From Goodfellowiella coeruleoviolacea (GTDB lineage Bacteria; Actinomycetota; Actinomycetes; Mycobacteriales; Pseudonocardiaceae), in NCBI RefSeq assembly GCF_024171785.1, contig NZ_JAMTCK010000023.1, forward strand, positions 1-64,000: DNA of 64,000 nt. Direction: 5' to 3'. Below are positions 7,523 through 15,568 of the stretch, piece by piece. The translations under genes were made by a program, and so were the position numbers. The first letter of the stretch is position 1. Every line of letters begins with the position of its first letter. The notes beneath the pieces were generated by a model, which searched no databases, was not told where the DNA came from, and worked only from the letters and a program-made list of their open reading frames with translations.

Positions 7523-10258
7523 ATGGGCATCGAGCTTCCCGCGGAACTCGCCGACATCGCGGCCAGGATCGGCGTGCAGTGGCCGCAGGCCGACGAGGAC
7601 GCGTTGCGGCAGAGCGCCCAGGCCTGGCGCACCGCCGGCGACCAGGTCAGTTCCCTGGCCACCGACGCGGACAGCGCGGCCGGTTCGGCGCTGGCGGCCG
7701 TGCAGGGCGGCACCGGGCAGGCCGCCACCCGGCACTGGGACGGGTTCGTCGGACCGGACGGGCACTTCCCGGCCACCACCCGGGACTGCTACGCCAACGC
7801 CGACCGGCTGGAGCACGCCGCCGACCAGGTCGGCGCGGCCAAGGTGCAGATCGTCCAGCAGCTGGTCACGCTGTCCAAGAACGTGGACGCGGCCGAGCAG
7901 GCCGCCGCCACCGGCCACCCCAACGCCCTGCTGGGCATGACCACGGCGATGCGGGCGGCCTCGGCCAACGTCGCGCAGATCAACCAGACCCTGACCAGTT
8001 CGGTCGACCCGGACAGCGGGCTGGACGTGCGGGACACCAGCCTGATCGACACCAGGGCGGGCGGGCAGGGGCCGTTCTCCGGTTTCGCCGAGACGCTGGT
8101 GAACGGGCTGTTCAACGGTGCAGGCCAGCAGGGCGACCCGCTGTTGGGCGGCCTGCTCGGCGAGCAGGGCCAGTGGGGCCCCACCGGCCAGCCCGGCCCG
8201 AACGGGCAACTCGGCCTCGACGGGCAGCTTGGCCTGGACGGCCCAGGCGGGTTGTTGGGGCTGGACGGGCAGTACCAGGGGCCGAACGGCCCGGGTGGTG
8301 ACAGCCAGGGCCCGGGGTGGTTGGGCGACGGCCCGGCCGGCACCGACCAGTCCGGTCTGGACAGTCCACAGTGGAGTGATCAGGGCGGCGGCGCGCCGCA
8401 CGGTGCTGGCGGTGGCGGCCCGAGGGCGCCCGAGGTGCTGCCCTCGGCCGTGGACGGCCTGACCCAGTCCGGCCACACCCAGCCCGGGCCCGCCCAGTCC
8501 GGGCCCGCCCAGTCCGACCCGGAGCCGTCGTACCGGGAAACCCCGCCCGCGCCCTCGGTCAGCGTCGGCGGCGACCCCCACGGCGACACCGGTCGGGTCT
8601 CGGTCAACCTGGGTGGCGCCGGCCACGGGCACGCCGGCGGCGGCTCCGCCCCGGTGTCGGTCTCCGTGGACACCGGCCCGGTCGCCAGGGACGTGGTCAG
8701 CGGCGCGGTCGGTCGCGCCGACGCGGTGCACCAGTCCTTCGCCACCGCCCCGGCGGCACCGTCCATTGCCGTGCCCGACTCCTCGGCCGCGGCCGGCCAC
8801 CTGCCCGGACACGGCGGCGGCGGGATCTCCGGTGGCGCCGGCAGCGCCAACCACCCGGCGCCGGGCTTCGGCCCGGTCAGTCCCGGCCCGGTCGGTCCAG
8901 GCCCGGTCAGCGCTGGGCCGGTCAGTGCTGGGCCGGTCAGCGCCGGGCCGGTCGCCGGCAGCCCGGTCGGTGGCCTCCCCGGCGGTGCCGGGCAGCTGGG
9001 TGCCGGTCAGCCGGGCGCTGGACAGCTGGGGGCTGGACAACTGGGCGCCGGTCCCGCGATGCCCAACGCGGGTGCGACCCCCGGGGTGGCCGGCCCAGGG
9101 GGCGGCGGTCAGCCCGGTGCGCAGTTCGGCGTGGGGCACGTGGTCGCCGGTCAACCCGGTGCGCCCGCGCCCGGCACCACCGCGCAGCCCGGCGGCGGCC
9201 AGCCCGGAGCCGGGGCGGGCGCGCCCGCCCCCCAGCCGGCCGTTGGCAACCGGCTCGGCGCCGACTTCGCGGCCGGGGCCGTGGTCAACCGCGGCTACGC
9301 CGGTGCCGCCCCGGTCGCGGTCCAGCCCGGCGCGGTGGTCGGCGCCTACGCGGGGATCAACCAGCCGGGAATCAGCCAGCCAGGCCTGGACCGCCCGGTC
9401 GCGGCCCACCCCGTGCGCCGCGATCCCGCGGTGGAGTCCATGGCGCTGTTCCTGGTGCACATGTTCCCGTTGGGGCACCTCCCGGTGCCCTCGGACCGGC
9501 CGGCCCGCCAACTGCCCCCACCGCCCGCCGAGGTCGACTACGCGGCCGGCCTGCGCTTCCCACCCCAGGACCACCCGGAGTCCGCCCTGGTCAGCGACGC
9601 GGACACGGTGCGAAGCGTGCTTGCTGGCCGGCCGCCGGTCCAGCCGGGCGAGCCGGCACCGGCCACCGCGCCGGCCGTGGCCGCCCTGGTCGCCGACCAC
9701 GACCCGCTGGCCGGCCAGCACGAGCGGGACTGGGACCGCCGCTTCCTGGTCCGGGCCGCCGACCCGGAGGGCGGCCGGCGCGCCGAGTACTCGTGGCCAC
9801 CGGCCGAGGTGTTCCCCGAAGGCGGCTGTGAGCCGGGCGAGCCCGTGGTGCTCGCGGTGGGGGTGGAGATCGACCGGTTCGGCAGCCCCGACGGTCGGGT
9901 GCTGGCCGAGGCGGACACCCCGTTCGGCCAGCGCGCGCTGCCACCGACCCACCGGGACGCCGGCTACCACCGCTACCGGGTGCTGCGGCCCCTGCCGGCC
10001 TGGCGGGCCATGTCGGCCAGCTGGTTCGGGCAGCCGGGCGGCGGCTGGCGCTACCGCACCACCTGGCCGGTGGCCGACCTGGTGGTGCTCGGCTACCTGG
10101 CGGACATCACCGACCAGCTCCCGGCGACCACACCGCGGCCGGAATCCGCGCCGGCAGCATCCGACCCGCCCGAGCAGGGCGCGTCCCGGCCGTCCGACAC
10201 CGAACCGCTGGACCAGAGCCAGCCCGACCAGAACGAGCGCGAGGGGGCAGCCGGATGA
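7523..10258 (+). CDS. Type VII-secreted polymorphic toxin with C-terminal TNT (NAD glycohydrolase) domain
   Basis: This 911-residue protein has three parts. Residues 1 to about 200 are helical and WXG100/PPE-like, the usual T7SS targeting module. Residues about 200-620 are a Gly/Pro/Gln-rich linker with repeats such as SAGPVSAGPVSAGP. A TNT domain (residues about 750-866) shows AEYSWPP, EIDRFGSPDGRVL, DTPFGQRALPP, YHRYRVLRPLP and SWFGQPGGGWRY. TNT domains, as in M. tuberculosis CpnT, hydrolyse NAD+ and kill target cells. Where the family usually ends GGGxQY, this protein reads GGGWRY, so the expected glutamine is an arginine and activity is uncertain. Start ATG 7523 follows GAGGGGGAA. The probable immunity gene overlaps the stop by 4 bp. 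Confidence 0.87.
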   Translation: MGIELPAELADIAARIGVQWPQADEDALRQSAQAWRTAGDQVSSLATDADSAAGSALAAVQGGTGQAATRHWDGFVGPDGHFPATTRDCYANADRLEHAADQVGAAKVQIVQQLVTLSKNVDAAEQAAATGHPNALLGMTTAMRAASANVAQINQTLTSSVDPDSGLDVRDTSLIDTRAGGQGPFSGFAETLVNGLFNGAGQQGDPLLGGLLGEQGQWGPTGQPGPNGQLGLDGQLGLDGPGGLLGLDGQYQGPNGPGGDSQGPGWLGDGPAGTDQSGLDSPQWSDQGGGAPHGAGGGGPRAPEVLPSAVDGLTQSGHTQPGPAQSGPAQSDPEPSYRETPPAPSVSVGGDPHGDTGRVSVNLGGAGHGHAGGGSAPVSVSVDTGPVARDVVSGAVGRADAVHQSFATAPAAPSIAVPDSSAAAGHLPGHGGGGISGGAGSANHPAPGFGPVSPGPVGPGPVSAGPVSAGPVSAGPVAGSPVGGLPGGAGQLGAGQPGAGQLGAGQLGAGPAMPNAGATPGVAGPGGGGQPGAQFGVGHVVAGQPGAPAPGTTAQPGGGQPGAGAGAPAPQPAVGNRLGADFAAGAVVNRGYAGAAPVAVQPGAVVGAYAGINQPGISQPGLDRPVAAHPVRRDPAVESMALFLVHMFPLGHLPVPSDRPARQLPPPPAEVDYAAGLRFPPQDHPESALVSDADTVRSVLAGRPPVQPGEPAPATAPAVAALVADHDPLAGQHERDWDRRFLVRAADPEGGRRAEYSWPPAEVFPEGGCEPGEPVVLAVGVEIDRFGSPDGRVLAEADTPFGQRALPPTHRDAGYHRYRVLRPLPAWRAMSASWFGQPGGGWRYRTTWPVADLVVLGYLADITDQLPATTPRPESAPAASDPPEQGASRPSDTEPLDQSQPDQNEREGAAG

Positions 10259-10836
10259 ACATGGAGTCCATTGTGGACTGGCTGCGGGCGGTGGGGGTGC
10301 CCGCCGAGGTGGTGTCGGTGGGCGCCGAGGCCGACAACGCCTGGTGCCTGCTGCGCGACGACGGTGGCCCGGAAGAGCCCCAGCCGGGCTGGGAGGTGTT
10401 CTGGCGGGAACAGGGCAACCGCTACGACTGGGCCCGGTTCAGCAGCGAGCACGTGGCCTGCCACTACCTGTTCGGCCGGCTCACCTGGTCGCAGGTGGCC
10501 AGGGGCGCGGTGGGCGTGCTGCCCGTTGCGAACGAGCCCGGCACGCCGCCGCGTGGCGCGGTCCAGGCCGGGCACCAGGGCACCGACCAGCAGGCAGCGA
10601 CCCCGCACCAGGGCGTGCCCCAGCAGGGCGTGTCCCAGCAGGGCGTGTCCCCACAGGGGCCGGCCCAGCAGGGTGGGGGCCAGTCCAGTCCGAGCCGGCA
10701 ACCCGCGCCGGCCGACGTCGACCCGGCCGAGGTGACCCAGCCGCGCACGATCCCGCCCACAGCGGGGCAGGCCAACCCCGGCCAGCCCGCCGCACCCCCG
10801 ACCGGGCCGGCCCCCGCCGGCCCGCCGCTGTCCTGA
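10255..10836 (+). CDS. Probable immunity protein for the TNT toxin, with Pro/Gln-rich tail
   Basis: A 193-residue protein whose first 85 residues form a compact domain (SIVDWLRAVGVPAEVVSVG, then DNAWCLLRDD, GWEVFWREQGNRYDWARF, HVACHYLFGRL). This pattern is typical of small proteins encoded directly after TNT toxins and thought to neutralise them. The remaining 105 residues are disordered, rich in Gln, Pro and Gly, with repeats such as QQGVSQQGVSPQG. The start overlaps the toxin stop by 4 bp (ATGA), so toxin and antidote are translationally coupled. The immunity role is inferred from position and general resemblance; the tail has no obvious explanation. Confidence 0.68.
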   Translation: MNMESIVDWLRAVGVPAEVVSVGAEADNAWCLLRDDGGPEEPQPGWEVFWREQGNRYDWARFSSEHVACHYLFGRLTWSQVARGAVGVLPVANEPGTPPRGAVQAGHQGTDQQAATPHQGVPQQGVSQQGVSPQGPAQQGGGQSSPSRQPAPADVDPAEVTQPRTIPPTAGQANPGQPAAPPTGPAPAGPPLS

Positions 10837-10857
10837 TCACTGCCGCCCGCGTTCCCG

Positions 10858-10863
10858 CATACT
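10858..10863 (+). promoter_or_regulatory. -10 box of the methyltransferase gene (leaderless)
   Basis: CATACT ends 6 nt before ATG 10870 and no ribosome-binding site is present, consistent with leaderless transcription. Confidence 0.45.
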
Positions 10864-10869
10864 CGACCA

Positions 10870-11511
10870 ATGCCGTTCAACCACAACGACTTCTATCACC
10901 GACTGCTGCTGCGCCAGCTGCCGGCGGACGCCGCGAAGGCGTTGGACGTGGGGTGTGGTCTTGGCGGGTTCGCGCGGCGCCTCGCCCAGCGCGGGGTCAG
11001 CGTGGACGCGGTGGATCCGTCCGGTGACACCCTGGAACTGGCCAGGACCCGGATCGGCGCCGGCACCGACCGGATCCGCTGGATCCACGCGGACATCACC
11101 GCCATGCGGCTGCCGGCCGGCCGCTACGACTTCATCTCCTGCCTGGCCAGCCTGCACCACGTGCCGTTCGACACGGTCACCGCGCTGCGCCAGGCCCTGG
11201 CGCCGGGCGGCGTGCTCGCGGTGCTCGGCTGCTACCGGCAGAGCTGGCCAGGTGACGCGCCGGTCGAACTGGCCGCGGTGCCGGCCAACGCGGTGGTCAG
11301 GGTGGGCGTGGCCGCGTGGGAGCGGACCGGCGCGGTCCTGGGGCGACCGACCGTGCTGCACGACCGGATGAGCGCGCCAGCCACCGCGCCCGCCATGACC
11401 CTGCGCGAGATCCGGGCCCAGGCCGTCGACCTGCTACCCGGCGCCACCGTCCGCCGCCTGCTGTTCTGGCGCTACCTGCTGGTCTACCGGCGGACCGACA
11501 CCACGAGCTGA
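10870..11511 (+). CDS. Class I SAM-dependent methyltransferase
   Basis: A 213-residue protein with a Rossmann-type methyltransferase core. Motif I is ALDVGCGLGGFARRLA (from about residue 23), an acidic ribose-binding position follows in VDAVDPSGDT, then IHADITAMRLPAG, and motif IV/V is FISCLASLHHV. It resembles the Methyltransf_11/25 group, whose substrates vary widely; nothing in sequence or context identifies the substrate. It stands alone between the T7SS cassette and repeat copy B. Confidence 0.82.
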   Translation: MPFNHNDFYHRLLLRQLPADAAKALDVGCGLGGFARRLAQRGVSVDAVDPSGDTLELARTRIGAGTDRIRWIHADITAMRLPAGRYDFISCLASLHHVPFDTVTALRQALAPGGVLAVLGCYRQSWPGDAPVELAAVPANAVVRVGVAAWERTGAVLGRPTVLHDRMSAPATAPAMTLREIRAQAVDLLPGATVRRLLFWRYLLVYRRTDTTS

Positions 11512-11599
11512 GCGCGGTGGCGGCGCCCACCACGAGCCAGGCCGGCCCCGCCCGGCTCGGAGAGCGGGCCCGGCGAGCGCGACCAAGCGGCGGTGAACG

Positions 11600-11722
11600 C
11601 AGCGCGCCGCGCCGAGTTGTCCACAGGGCACCCAGTTATCCACAGCCCCACATCGCGCGCTGGGCCTCGCTGATCAGCGGCGATAGGCTGGACCTGGGGT
11701 CGCCCCCCTGGGAGGGCGGGGG
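11600..11722 (+). repeat. Dispersed DnaA-box/TAGGCT element, copy B
   Basis: TTGTCCACA (11617-11625) and TTATCCACA (11636-11644) are direct repeats 19 bp apart. Exactly 39 bp later comes TAGGCT (11684-11689), followed by a GC-rich stretch (CTGGGGTCGCCCCCCTGG, then GAGGGCGGGGG) able to form a strong hairpin. No ORF with coding character follows, and the gap 11512-11871 holds no gene. Confidence 0.8.
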
Positions 11723-11776
11723 CTGCGGTCAGGGAGGGGACTGCGGTCAGGGAGGGGACTGCGGTCAGGGCGGCGT
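11723..11776. repeat. 18-bp tandem repeat, three units
   Basis: CTGCGGTCAGGGAGGGGA occurs at 11723-11740 and 11741-11758, with a partial third unit to 11776. It lies directly after the GC-rich end of repeat copy B. Confidence 0.8.
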
Positions 11777-11871
11777 CACGAGCCCAGCCGGCCAGGCGTT
11801 GCCGCGTTCTCGGCGCGGCGCTGTCCGCCCCGCACGCACCGGATCGCGCGTGCGACCTGTTGAGCGCGTGG

Positions 11872-12657
11872 TCAGTCGCGGGCGAGGTGGTCCAGGGCCG
11901 TCTGGTGCAGGTGGCCGTTGGACGACAGGGCGCTGCCGCCGTCGTAGCGGGCCACGCCGGTCAGATCGGTGAACCGGCCGCCGGCCTCCTCCACGATCAC
12001 CTGGAGCGCGGCCACGTCCCACGGGTTGACGATCGGCTCGGCGGCCAGGTCGATCGACCCCTCCGCCACCAGGCAGTGCTGCCAGAAGTCGCCGAACGCC
12101 CGGTTCTCCCAGCAGGCGTCCACCAGCCGCAGGTAGGACCGGCGGTCGTGGTGCTCCACCCAGGTGCCCAGGTGGGTGGTGGACACGTACGCGTCGGCCA
12201 GGTCGGTGACCTCGGACACCCTGATCCGCTGCGGTGGCTGGCCGGGCGCACTGGTCCACGCGCCCTGGCCGGCCGCTGCCCACCAGCGGCGACCCAGGGC
12301 CGGGGCACTGGCCACACCCACCACCGGCCGGCCGGCCACGATCAGGGCGATCAGCGTGGCCCACGCCGGCACCCCGCGCAGGAAGTTCTTGGTGCCGTCG
12401 ATCGGATCGAGCAGCCAGGACCGGCCCTGCCCCACCGTGCCGCCGCGCTCCTCACCGGCCACCACGTCCTGGGGGCGCTCGATGGCCAACTGCTCGCGCA
12501 CCGCGTCCTCAACGGCCACGTCCGCGTCGGTCACCGGGGTCCGGTCCGGTTTGCGGTGCACCACCAGGTCACGGGCGTGGAATCGGGCAAGGGTGGTCGC
12601 GTCCGCGGCGTCAGCCAGGCGGAGGGCGAGTTCAAGATCAGGGCCGAAGGTTGACAC
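11872..12657 (-). CDS. hisN: Inositol-monophosphatase-family phosphatase, histidinol-phosphatase type
   Basis: A 261-residue Mg2+-dependent phosphatase. Family motifs are AGEERGGTVG with the metal-binding glutamate (about residue 68), LLDPIDGTKNFLRG with the metal-binding Asp-x-Ile-Asp (about 82), and NPWDVAALQVIVEEAGG (about 215). The sequence resembles actinobacterial HisN, which dephosphorylates L-histidinol phosphate in histidine synthesis, more than broad inositol phosphatases, but the two are hard to separate by eye and no his gene is adjacent. It starts at GTG 12655-12657 and diverges from the response-regulator gene with a gap of only 33 bp. Confidence 0.78.
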   Translation of the reverse strand: MSTFGPDLELALRLADAADATTLARFHARDLVVHRKPDRTPVTDADVAVEDAVREQLAIERPQDVVAGEERGGTVGQGRSWLLDPIDGTKNFLRGVPAWATLIALIVAGRPVVGVASAPALGRRWWAAAGQGAWTSAPGQPPQRIRVSEVTDLADAYVSTTHLGTWVEHHDRRSYLRLVDACWENRAFGDFWQHCLVAEGSIDLAAEPIVNPWDVAALQVIVEEAGGRFTDLTGVARYDGGSALSSNGHLHQTALDHLARD

Positions 12658-12677
12658 GAGCGCGATGCTGTCACGCC

Positions 12678-12683
12678 TAGGGT
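12678..12683 (+). promoter_or_regulatory. -10 box of the two-component operon (leaderless)
   Basis: TAGGGT ends 7 nt before GTG 12691, matching leaderless transcription. This favours GTG 12691 over the in-frame GTG 12682, which would lie inside the promoter. Confidence 0.5.
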
Positions 12684-12690
12684 GGACACC

Positions 12691-13365
12691 GTGAGCGTGG
12701 TGCTACTGGCCGAGGACGACCCGGCGATCGCAGAACCGCTGTCCAGGGCGTTGCAGCGGGAGGGCTATACCGTTCAGGTGGTCACCGACGGGCCCGCGGC
12801 CCTGGACGTCGCCGCCGCTGGTGGCGTTGACCTGCTCGTTCTCGACCTCGGTCTGCCCACGATGGACGGACTGGAGGTGTGCCGGCGACTGCGCGCCGGC
12901 GGCCGCGGACTGCCCGTGCTCATGCTCACAGCCCGCGCCGACGAGGTGGACTTCGTGGTCGGCCTGGACGCCGGCGCCGACGACTACGTGGCCAAGCCGT
13001 TCCGGCTGGCCGAGCTGATGGCCCGGATCCGGGCGCTGCTGCGGCGCCGGGCGCCGAGCACCCTGGAGGTGAACGGCGTGCGCATGGAACTGGCGGCGCG
13101 CCGGGTCACCGTGGACGGTCGCGAGGTGCAACTGGCCAACAAGGAGTTCGAACTGCTGCGGGTGCTCATCCAGCACGCCGGTCAGGTGGTCAGCCGCGAG
13201 GAGATCCTCTCCGAGGTGTGGCACGACCCCGAGCTGAAGAGCAGCAAGACCCTGGACATGCACATGTCGTGGCTGCGCCGCAAGCTCGGCGACGGCACCA
13301 TGCGCTCGGCGGAACGGCGGATCGCCACGGTGCGCGGTGTCGGCTTCCGGTTCAACGCGGACTAG
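12691..13365 (+). CDS. OmpR-family response regulator
   Basis: A 224-residue two-domain regulator. The receiver domain has the acidic pocket (LLAEDD), the phospho-acceptor Asp at about residue 52 in LVLDLGLPTMDG, and the conserved lysine in YVAKPF. The winged-helix DNA-binding domain (about residues 125-222) includes ANKEFELLRVLIQHAGQVVSREEIL and ends GVGFRFNAD. It is followed after 90 bp by a histidine kinase, so the two form a signal pair; the signal and target genes are unknown. Confidence 0.9.
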   Translation: MSVVLLAEDDPAIAEPLSRALQREGYTVQVVTDGPAALDVAAAGGVDLLVLDLGLPTMDGLEVCRRLRAGGRGLPVLMLTARADEVDFVVGLDAGADDYVAKPFRLAELMARIRALLRRRAPSTLEVNGVRMELAARRVTVDGREVQLANKEFELLRVLIQHAGQVVSREEILSEVWHDPELKSSKTLDMHMSWLRRKLGDGTMRSAERRIATVRGVGFRFNAD

Positions 13366-13455
13366 GTCACCGCTGGCTGGGTGATGGCCCGCCCCCGACC
13401 AACTGGTGCCCACGCGTCGGCCGGCGGATGCCACGCTGTCACCACCGGAACGCCG

Positions 13456-14760
13456 ATGAGAAGGACGAGGAAGACGGGGAACGGCGTGCGTCAACGCATC
13501 CTGCGGGCGATCCTCCTCGCGGTGGCGGTCACCGCGTTCGCCCTGGGCATCCCGCTCGGCTACACCGCGCTGGAGCTGGTCCAGGACTTCTCCACCCGGG
13601 ATCTGAGCCAGAGCGCGCAGCAGATCGCGGCCCGACTGGACGACCAACTGGCCAACGACCGGCCGCTGGACCTGAACGAGGTCCGGGTGGCCGTGCCGCC
13701 GGACGGACGGCTGGTCGTCACCCTGCCCACCGGCCAGATCAGCTCCGGACCGGAACTCAGCGAGCGGGTGATGTTCGTCGAGGTCCCCATCGTGCACCAG
13801 GGCACGGTCCGGCTGGAGGAGCCGGTGGACCCGCTGCGCAGCCAACAGGCCCAGGTGGCCGGGCTGGTGCTGCTGCTGGTGGTGCTGTCCGTGGGCATCG
13901 GCACGGTGGTGGCCACGGTCACCGCGCGCCGCCTGGCCGAACCGCTCAGCCACGTGGCCGACCGGGCAGCCCGGCTCGGCGCCGGTGACTTCCGGCCCGA
14001 CCCCAACCGGCACGGCGTGCAGGAACTGGACCGGGTGGCCGAGGCGCTGGACACCTCGGCCGAGGCACTGGCCCACCTGATCCAACGCGAGCGCGACCTG
14101 GTCGGCGACGTCTCCCACCAGCTGCGCAGCCGGCTGACCGCGCTGCAACTGCGGCTGGAGGCGCTGGCCGAGCACCCGGACAAGGAGACCGCCGGCGAGG
14201 CCGGGGCCGCACTGGAGCAGGCCGACCGACTGGCCGCGGTGCTCGACGAGATGCTGGCCGCGGCCAGAGCGGCCAGGTCCATCGGCGCGGAGCTGATCGA
14301 CCTGCGCACCGAGCTGACCTCGATCGCCGCCGAGTGGCGCGACCCGCTGCGCGCCGAGGGCCGCGCCCTGCGGGTGCGGGTACCCGAGGGACTGATGGCC
14401 CGAGCCACCCCGGCCCGGCTGCGTGAGGCGATCGGCGTGCTGCTGGACAACGCCCTGCGGCACGGGGAGGGCACGGTGCTGCTGTCGGCCCGCCGCGACG
14501 AGGGGACCGTGGTGGTCGAGGTCAGTGACAGCGGCCAGGGCGTGCCCGACGAGTTGGCCGGCCACATCTTCGAGCGGGGGGTGTCCGGCGGCGGGTCGAC
14601 CGGGGTGGGGCTGGCCCTGGCCCGGGCCCTGGTGGACGCCGACGGTGGGCGGCTGGAGCTGTCCACGGCCCGACCGGCCACGTTCGCGGTGTTCCTGCCC
14701 AGACCCAAGGCGGGCGACCTGTACGGGGTGCCGTGGCGCTCCCCGGGAAACCCGCGCTGA
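13456..14760 (+). CDS. Membrane sensor histidine kinase
   Basis: This 434-residue kinase probably pairs with the preceding regulator. It has an N-terminal membrane helix (ILLAVAVTAFALGIPLGY), a short extracytoplasmic region (about 90 residues), a second helix (VLLLVVLSVGIGTVVATV), a HAMP linker, then the dimerisation/phospho-acceptor segment VGDVSHQLRSRLTALQLRL with His at about residue 221. The ATPase domain shows the N box (LLDNALRHGEG), the G1 box (VSDSGQGVPD) and a G2-like GGGSTGVGLALARALV. ATG 13456 gives a positively charged N-terminus; GTG 13486, with GGGGA upstream, is an equally good start. It converges on the first GtrA gene. Confidence 0.87.
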   Translation: MRRTRKTGNGVRQRILRAILLAVAVTAFALGIPLGYTALELVQDFSTRDLSQSAQQIAARLDDQLANDRPLDLNEVRVAVPPDGRLVVTLPTGQISSGPELSERVMFVEVPIVHQGTVRLEEPVDPLRSQQAQVAGLVLLLVVLSVGIGTVVATVTARRLAEPLSHVADRAARLGAGDFRPDPNRHGVQELDRVAEALDTSAEALAHLIQRERDLVGDVSHQLRSRLTALQLRLEALAEHPDKETAGEAGAALEQADRLAAVLDEMLAAARAARSIGAELIDLRTELTSIAAEWRDPLRAEGRALRVRVPEGLMARATPARLREAIGVLLDNALRHGEGTVLLSARRDEGTVVVEVSDSGQGVPDELAGHIFERGVSGGGSTGVGLALARALVDADGGRLELSTARPATFAVFLPRPKAGDLYGVPWRSPGNPR

Positions 14761-14766
14761 CCAGCC

Positions 14767-14886
14767 CTCAGCTGGCTGCGCCGGCTGATCTGTGTTGACT
14801 CCGGCTCTCAGCTGGCCCTGCCAGCTGATCTGTGTTGACTCCCGCTCTCAGCTGGCCCTGCCAGCTGATCCGCCTGAGCCGCGGCG
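14767..14886. repeat. Three tandem palindromic hairpin repeats, 40 bp period
   Basis: Units at 14767-14806, 14807-14846 and 14847-14886 each contain CAGCTGGC, a 3-nt loop and GCCAGCTG (GCCGGCTG in the first), then ATCTGTGTTGACTCC. They sit between the convergent histidine-kinase and GtrA genes; the third includes the GtrA stop codon, and the hairpins could serve as a bidirectional terminator. A related array with a different but equally paired stem lies inside a coding gene at 46261-46377. Confidence 0.85.
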
Positions 14887-15429
14887 GGTGCGGGTGTACG
14901 CCTCGGCGTCGGGATCGGTGGGTACGCGCACCAGCCGGGGGCGGGCGTTCTCCTCGGGGAACACCCACTTCTTGTAGCTCCACCAGCGGAACACCATGCC
15001 AAGCAGGGTGCCGATGATCTGCGCGCTGGTGAAGTCGGCGATCTCCTGGGTGAGTCGGGTGACCGCCGGCTCCTGCAGGTCGAGCACGTAGCGCGAGGCC
15101 CACAGCGGCGCCGAGTTGATGACAATGCTGACCCCGTTGACCAGGAAGAACAGTGCTGCCTCGTGGGCGCGTTCGCGGCCGCCCCTGGTGCGGAACGACC
15201 ATTCCCGGTTCAGCACGTACGACACGATTGTGGCGATCAGGGTGGCCACGACCTTGGCTGTGACCGGCTTGGGCTCCAGGAAGGTCATCTTCAACACGGT
15301 GAAGATCGCCGTGTCGATGATGAAGCAGGTGCCGCCGACCACCGCGAACTTCAACAGCTCGCGGTGCTTCAGGGCCAGGGCCCGCAGCGGTCTCGGCATC
15401 CAGGCGAGAACCGACTCAAGTACTGCCAC
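14848..15429 (-). CDS. GtrA-family membrane protein, copy 1
   Basis: A 193-residue GtrA-like protein with four membrane helices: LKFAVVGGTCFIIDTAIFTVL, VVATLIATIVSYVLNREWSF, ALFFLVNGVSIVINS, and a last helix around IIGTLLGMVFRWWSYKKWVF. GtrA proteins are thought to flip or help transfer prenyl-linked sugars for cell-surface polysaccharides. An Rv3277-type GtrA gene holds the matching place in M. tuberculosis. GTG 15427-15429 follows TAGACT by 8 nt (leaderless). The C-terminus runs into the hairpin repeats. The gene shares a 60-bp identical tract with the neighbouring copy. Confidence 0.87.
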   Translation of the reverse strand: MAVLESVLAWMPRPLRALALKHRELLKFAVVGGTCFIIDTAIFTVLKMTFLEPKPVTAKVVATLIATIVSYVLNREWSFRTRGGRERAHEAALFFLVNGVSIVINSAPLWASRYVLDLQEPAVTRLTQEIADFTSAQIIGTLLGMVFRWWSYKKWVFPEENARPRLVRVPTDPDAEAYTRTRRGSGGSAGRAS

Positions 15430-15437
15430 GTCTTCGC

Positions 15438-15443
15438 AGTCTA
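15438..15443 (-). promoter_or_regulatory. -10 box of GtrA copy 1
   Basis: TAGACT on the minus strand ends 8 nt before the GTG. The same CCGTAGACTGC context precedes GtrA copy 2, showing that the promoter was duplicated with the gene. Confidence 0.5.
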
Positions 15444-15508
15444 CGGACGCCGAGGTGCTGCGCGGGGAACTTGCGTGAACGCCAGGACCAGCCGGTGAAC
15501 CCGGTGCT

Positions 15509-15568
15509 CAGCTGGCTCGGGCCCAGCTGGCTCGGGTTCAGGCGGCCCGGGTTCAGGCGGCCCGGTCC
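15509..15568. repeat. 15-bp tandem repeat across the end of GtrA copy 2
   Basis: Four 15-bp units (CAGCTGGCTCGGGCC, CAGCTGGCTCGGGTT, CAGGCGGCCCGGGTT, CAGGCGGCCCGGTCC). The third and fourth contain the stop codon and last codons of the minus-strand GtrA copy 2. Confidence 0.75.

Noticed and set aside
7457..9970. Minus-strand open frame of 837 codons opposite the TNT toxin
   Set aside because: It is the complement of the Gly/Pro-rich toxin linker. Composition is arginine/valine noise, with no ribosome site and no motif.
12682..12690. Earlier start for the response regulator
   Set aside because: This GTG lies within and just after the TAGGGT box, so an mRNA starting 7 nt later could not include it.
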